Below are positions 41,601-47,600 of a stretch of DNA of 64,000 nucleotides, in pieces. Position 1 is the stretch's first letter, and every line of letters starts with the position of its first letter. The stretch comes from Euborellia annulipes. Taxonomy: Eukaryota > Arthropoda > Insecta > Dermaptera > Anisolabididae. The notes under the pieces were generated by a model that worked only from the letters and a program-made list of their open reading frames with translations, was not told the origin of the DNA and did no database searches. The position numbers and the translations under genes are program-made. Location of the stretch: contig JAKCPI010005103.1 of the NCBI GenBank assembly GCA_023213315.1, positions 110,138 to 174,137 of the forward strand, read 5' to 3'.

Positions 41601-44600
41601 CTTTCCTCTCATCGACCAAAGCAGGCACGTAGCCAGTGAGGGGAGGGGCTCGAGGGGCACCAGTCCCCTGAAATCCTTTTTTACTTTCTCTTACCCTATA
41701 TATGAAATATATAGATAGAGAAAGTATTGCGATCATGTCAAAAATTCGATGTCGAGATGGCCAAAAACGTACTAGTACTTTACTGATGTATTTTTTTTTT
41801 TTTTTTTTTTTTCTTTCGATTTTCTCAAAATTCGCTCTAAAGATTTTGATTAAAATTCATAAATCAATTATTTTTTAGATCCTCTTTAAATTCTCATTTT
41901 TTTCTTTTTTACTTATGAAATTCAAGAGGTCAAGTTTGGAACTAAAGTGCTATGGGAAATTAAATATATCTCGACACAAAAAATCTGGTGTGACATGCAC
42001 AGTACACAACTTTCTCCTATGTAATATTCAAAGGATAATAATATTTTATTAAAATTATTTAAAATGAATGCTTTTCCCCTATTTAGACATTTTGAACATT
42101 TCAAGGGGACGGGGACTCTTCCTTATATATCTAAAAACAATGGAGTTGGTAGAATAAAACCAAATTTACTCCGCTTTTTTGAAAATTCAACCCTATTTTT
42201 ATCCAATTTATATTTGTTTTTAAATATTTCTCACATGGTATGATAAAGGGATATAAATTTTTAAATTACATATTTTAAAAAAAAGTGTATTTAAAGTCTT
42301 TTTAAACATTTTAAAATTGCTAATTTATTTCCAGCATTTAATTATGCATTTTATATAAAGGGAACAATTTACATGATAAAGGACCACATTTTATATTGTA
42401 ACATTTGTAACAAGTATTTATTCTTCTAAAGCCTTTTAGCCATTTTCTAAAAAACTTTACATTAAGTAAAAAAAAAAAAAAATATTTTATATAAAACTTC
42501 TAAAGTTAATGTACGGTAATTTAAGGAACGAAGAAAAAGAGAACTTTGTGACAGAAATTTTATATATAACAAGGGAACAAAATGTTTCACTGAAGTGCTT
42601 GCCCGCCCCTCACCCTTCTTTTCCCCTTTTTAAATTTAATTCAAATTTTAAATACTGCAATCCGTAATGGAAATTTTTTATAATTCAATTTTTTTTATTA
42701 CTAAATTCAAAAAGTTTTCGGCTGAAGATTTTGAGGGGTCTTAAAATATCTGCAAAAATAAACCATCTGTCCTCAACGTTGTTTCTGGCCCTCTGTCACA
42801 TTTCTGTTTTGAAATTTCGTTTATCTTGTATTTTTTTTAGGACACCTCAAACTCTCGATTAGGATCCGAGAAACCATATCAGCCAATCACTTAATTTTTA
42901 TTTTTTTAAATTTCCATTTCTTTTGCAGCGTTTTTTTGTAAAATTATCTCCGATATGATCATTTTCGAAATTTTAGCGACATTTTTTACTTTTTTTAATA
43001 TTTATTTAACAGACTTTTTTTTATAGGTAATATTTATCGAATTTTTGCCATTTAGATCTTTCTGTGTAAAATAGACAAATTTTTGTATATAAAATAATTT
43101 TATAAATATTTTTAATTTAATAATATAACTTAATATAAAAGAGGATAATTCTATTTTTTTTTTTTTTAATTTATTCATACACAAAACATTCATTAATTTT
43201 ATAAAAAAAAATTTTATTTTAAATAAAAGATTTGTTTAATTTGTTTTTATTGATAAAATACGTAAGCGAATCAAGGTGCAATTTACTATGTTGCATTTAA
43301 TCAGCAGCGACTGAATCTCACAGACAAACCGAAATCGAAACCGACTCCAAGGTAAACCTAACGACGGTCGTGCATGAGGAGGGGAGCCGGGGTTCCCCCT
43401 AAGGGGGGACACTCAAAATCACTTTCGTCAAACTCTCATGTGGTCTTTTTAAAACAAAAACTAAATTCTTCAGCTAAATTCTATTTTACTGTTTTATTTT
43501 TTAAGGATTTCTAAAATCATGTTTATCAATTGAAAATATTGTTCTATTACAAAATTAAACCCATATAATGAAAAGTTTTTTAATTTTTTCATCATTTTTC
43601 TTTCAACCAAATTTCTTTGGTGTATTCCAACTTTATTGGAAGCAGAGAAACTTTAAATCATTGTGTTTATTATTTCGGATGATTTGAATAGAAATGGGTA
43701 AAAAAAAAACACTCGAGCATGTACCTTCTTAGTGTGTGTGATTTTTTATTTATTTATTTTTTAATTGTTTGTGTTGGTTTTTTCATATGCCTATTTAAGT
43801 TCTTTGAAGGAGGTATATAGCTGAATGTTGATATTCAAATTAGGTAGAAAGAATGAGCAAAGCAGCTAGTTTATATTTCACTTTATTGTCAAACAAGGGT
43901 CGACGTTTCGGTCGCATATGGGACCATCTTCAGGTTATTGTCTGAAAATGTATATCCTCACCAAGTTATATTGGGCATACACAGCTCAACCATGTTAATG
44001 CCCAAAAATTTTATTTTTACTCCTACCATGGTCAGAGAGCCCTGGTTTGACAATTAAGTGAAATATAAACTAGCTGCTTTGATCATTATTTCTACCTAAT
44101 TTGAATATTCAAGTATCAAAATAAATTATTTTCCTTTATTATGAATTTAGAACATATTTTCAATTAATAAAATGATTTAAGAAATGAAAATAATATTAAT
44201 TAAGGATAATAATATACAGTAGGCCTATATTTTTTAATTGACTCTTTGGAATAAATCTGCGATTTAGGGTGGAATTTTATATTCAACAAGCGAAAAATTT
44301 AATCTTAAAAAAAAAATTTTATGCATGAATTCTACTATGCTTAAAAAAAAAATTATTTTCCTCAACGTTCTCCAAACTTCCGCACTCACTCTACAAAATC
44401 AAACTCAACGCGCATTCCTTAAATAATTTCACTAATATTTATATTATTTTCTCAAATTCATAAACTAATATTAAATTTGTAGATTATTTTTTCTGTACAT
44501 CCTAGTAGATAGAATACCTCGCGGACACATTTTGAAGGCCACTATTCTTTCAAATTCTACCCTGAATCTTTAAATAATAATAATTTCTTGCTTTAATTAA

Positions 44601-47600
44601 TCTTTTGTTTTAAAAACCAGTGAAGATTTCGATAAAAGTGATGTATTGAATAATATTATTAAATAACCTTAAACGAAAGCGCACTAAGCATAAACTGACT
44701 GCACCTCTCTCTCTCTTTTTCTTTCTTTTTTACACATACTCATATTTCTTCCCTCTATTTCTCACTTTTTGTTTGGCCTAGGGAGGGGCGGCAGGCACTT
44801 TTCTTTTTATTAACTTAAAAAAAAAAATATTTTCCAGCTTTTATGGATCGACATTGCAGCAAGAATCAGAAGTTCTTAATACTTTTCTTTTGTAAAATAT
44901 ATTTTTTTCTCTCTATTCTATGTTCCTTAACAAAATTCCAATTGCTATTTATTCCAAATAACAAAGTCAACCAGAATTGATTTGATATTTTTTTTTTTAT
45001 TAAACTATTAAGCTAATTAAAATTCCTGTATGGAAAACTGTAATATATTTTTGCTTCATTTTAAAAATAATAATAATAGTATCTACCTACGTCATATTTA
45101 TAAAATAATATACAATATTTTATTTTTTTTTTTTAGATTTATTCAAATTTTTTTAATCTTATTCTTACTGCAGTGTCAGCTTTTTTTTAAATAAATTCTT
45201 AATATCTAGTATTTTCAAAAAATTAATAAAAGTTTTTTTTTTTTAGATATTATAAAATATTGCCTAAATTAATTGCAAAAACTTCATTGATTGAAAATAA
45301 AATTATTTATTTATAAGATTATGTAAATTTTTCTGTTTAAAAGGTTCCAAGGCTTTTTTTTCAAAATTGTACTAAAGTTGGTTTTAACCTGTATTCAAGC
45401 ATTTTTGATTTGTTTAATCTCAAAAAAAAAAACCTACCAATTTTCTTGAACTTTCCATTTTAAATTATTCATCTACCAAAAGCAAGGCCCGCCGTAGGCA
45501 GATCGTGCCGCTGGCTTTGGAGCTCTGCTAGCTTAAAACGAGCCAGTTTATTGTTCAAATATATTATCATATTTAAACAGAAAAATTAAAACAAGTGTGA
45601 AAGTTGAATTCCAAAACTATTTACATTTTTTTTCTGCACGTACAAATTTTTTTTTTTTTTAATTTGGTGTTTGGGTGAAATATTGACCATTTTTTTTTTT
45701 TTTTCAAAACAAATAACCAATCTGAGATTAACTTTGTGCATAAGCTTAATTTTTAGTATTAAATTAATATTATTTTTTTTATCATTTAGAAATTATATCT
45801 AAAAATATTTTTCAGTGTGAGGCGCCCTCGGTGACTGCGAACGCTGTCCCTGCAACCGTCCCTTCCTCCTCTGAGGCTTCCAGTGCCGTCCACACGGCTC
45901 TCAACACTGCAAATAATTTGGCCCTTGCAACTCTTCGCAGTGAATCAACGGTATGCAACATCCTTTTCATTTGTGCCAATCAAACATCCTTTGCTTATGT
46001 ATGCGTATGCTCTGATAAGAAAATTTATTTCAAATCTATATAGCGAATAAATCGTATTTATTCTACTTTTATTTAGTAGGCCAATCTAAAATATTGTAGA
46101 ATTTTAAGGAAATTTTTCATGATCAGTCGGGCAAAATATTTTATCTGCGGGGTCTAATGAAAGCGTAGGCCAATATGGAGATTTCTCTACTAATTGGAAA
46201 CTGACCCATACATTCAGTAGCGTAGCCAGGATTTCTGCTTGGGGGGGCCCAAAAGTTTTATAAACCCCCCCCCCCCTTCTCCAAGAAACTTCAAGTGGAG
46301 AAATTTTTTTAGATAATATAATAATTATAAATAAAAACAAATAAAAAAAAATTTTTTTCTCGAAATAAAAAATAATTTTAATATAAAATTCGTAAATATT
46401 AGAGATTTTTTCAATTATTTATAAGTTTTTTGTTAGTTTTTAGAAATTATGAGAGTTAATAAAATTATTATTAAAAAAAAAATTAGGTATTTTTTTGTTT
46501 TGGAGAAGGCTTTGGGGGGGCCCGGCCCCCTGGGCCCCCCCCTGAATACGCCACTGCATACATTAATGCCCCAAGCATATTTTTGTTAAATACACCTATT
46601 AAGAAAAAAATTAATTACAATGAAAGGCATTAATACCGGTAAATGAAATGTGAATCTTATGACTGTTAAAACTAGCGGCCGCGACACCTGATTCACTTAC
46701 AAACGTAGTAGTAACAGTGACAAAATAGTGTCAGCCCGCATATCTCTGCAAAGGGAACGAACTTCACACTGAAATGCGTTACATTTTACAATCTAACGAT
46801 GCATAGTGTGATGTCAATGCAATTTTCAAATTGTAACAGGGGACTGTTCAAAAAAAGTGAAGACAACACTCGACTACTGTTTTTTAAATTGAATTGTTAT
46901 TTTAAACATATGATTGTATTTTATAAAAACGCCAACTGTACTAAAAAAAAAAAAATATTTGTTATAAGAACTAAAATTTTAGAAATAGAACACGTCAGGG
47001 GACTGTGCATTAAGATGTTTGAAGTTCATTTAATTGAATATTACAAATTTATATTACAATATAAGCGATTGTATTCCAAGAATAGCTAATATATTGTCTT
47101 TACTAATACTTATTCTTCAGTAATAATAAGATGTAGGCCTATTATATAAAATTTGCCTGGGACAGCGATTTTCCAATTAGTGATAAATGCCCATATAATA
47201 AATACTGTAGGTTATAGTTTTTTTCTATTTGTTTTGATTAATAATATGTTTGTCTTTTAGCAACCCGTAACCACTGTTCCTGTTGCTGCCCCGATAGTGA
47301 GTGCTCCGACACCCAAAAAACCGCCACCAGCCATTCACTGTAAAAGTCATAGCTTAGGGGGTAGTGTCGAATCTAACACGAATACTGAAAGTGTGAGCTT
47401 CTCAGCCGTCAGCGAACTCTGGCATCGAAGGGCAGCCTCGCAGGTCAGCTCCAAACTGATCTCGTTTAAGGTTGCCAGAGCCCCAATGATTTCTCCTATT
47501 TCAAAATGAAAAATAAATGTTGAAATTAGTATTTAACATTCTCATATTAAAATGAAAATATTTTACTATTTTTTCGATTAATCTTAATAAATTAATAAAT

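Noticed and set aside
46799..47089. 96-codon plus-strand frame before exon p
   Set aside because: A/T-rich Lys/Phe/Asn codons, no acceptor or donor in phase, no known motif.
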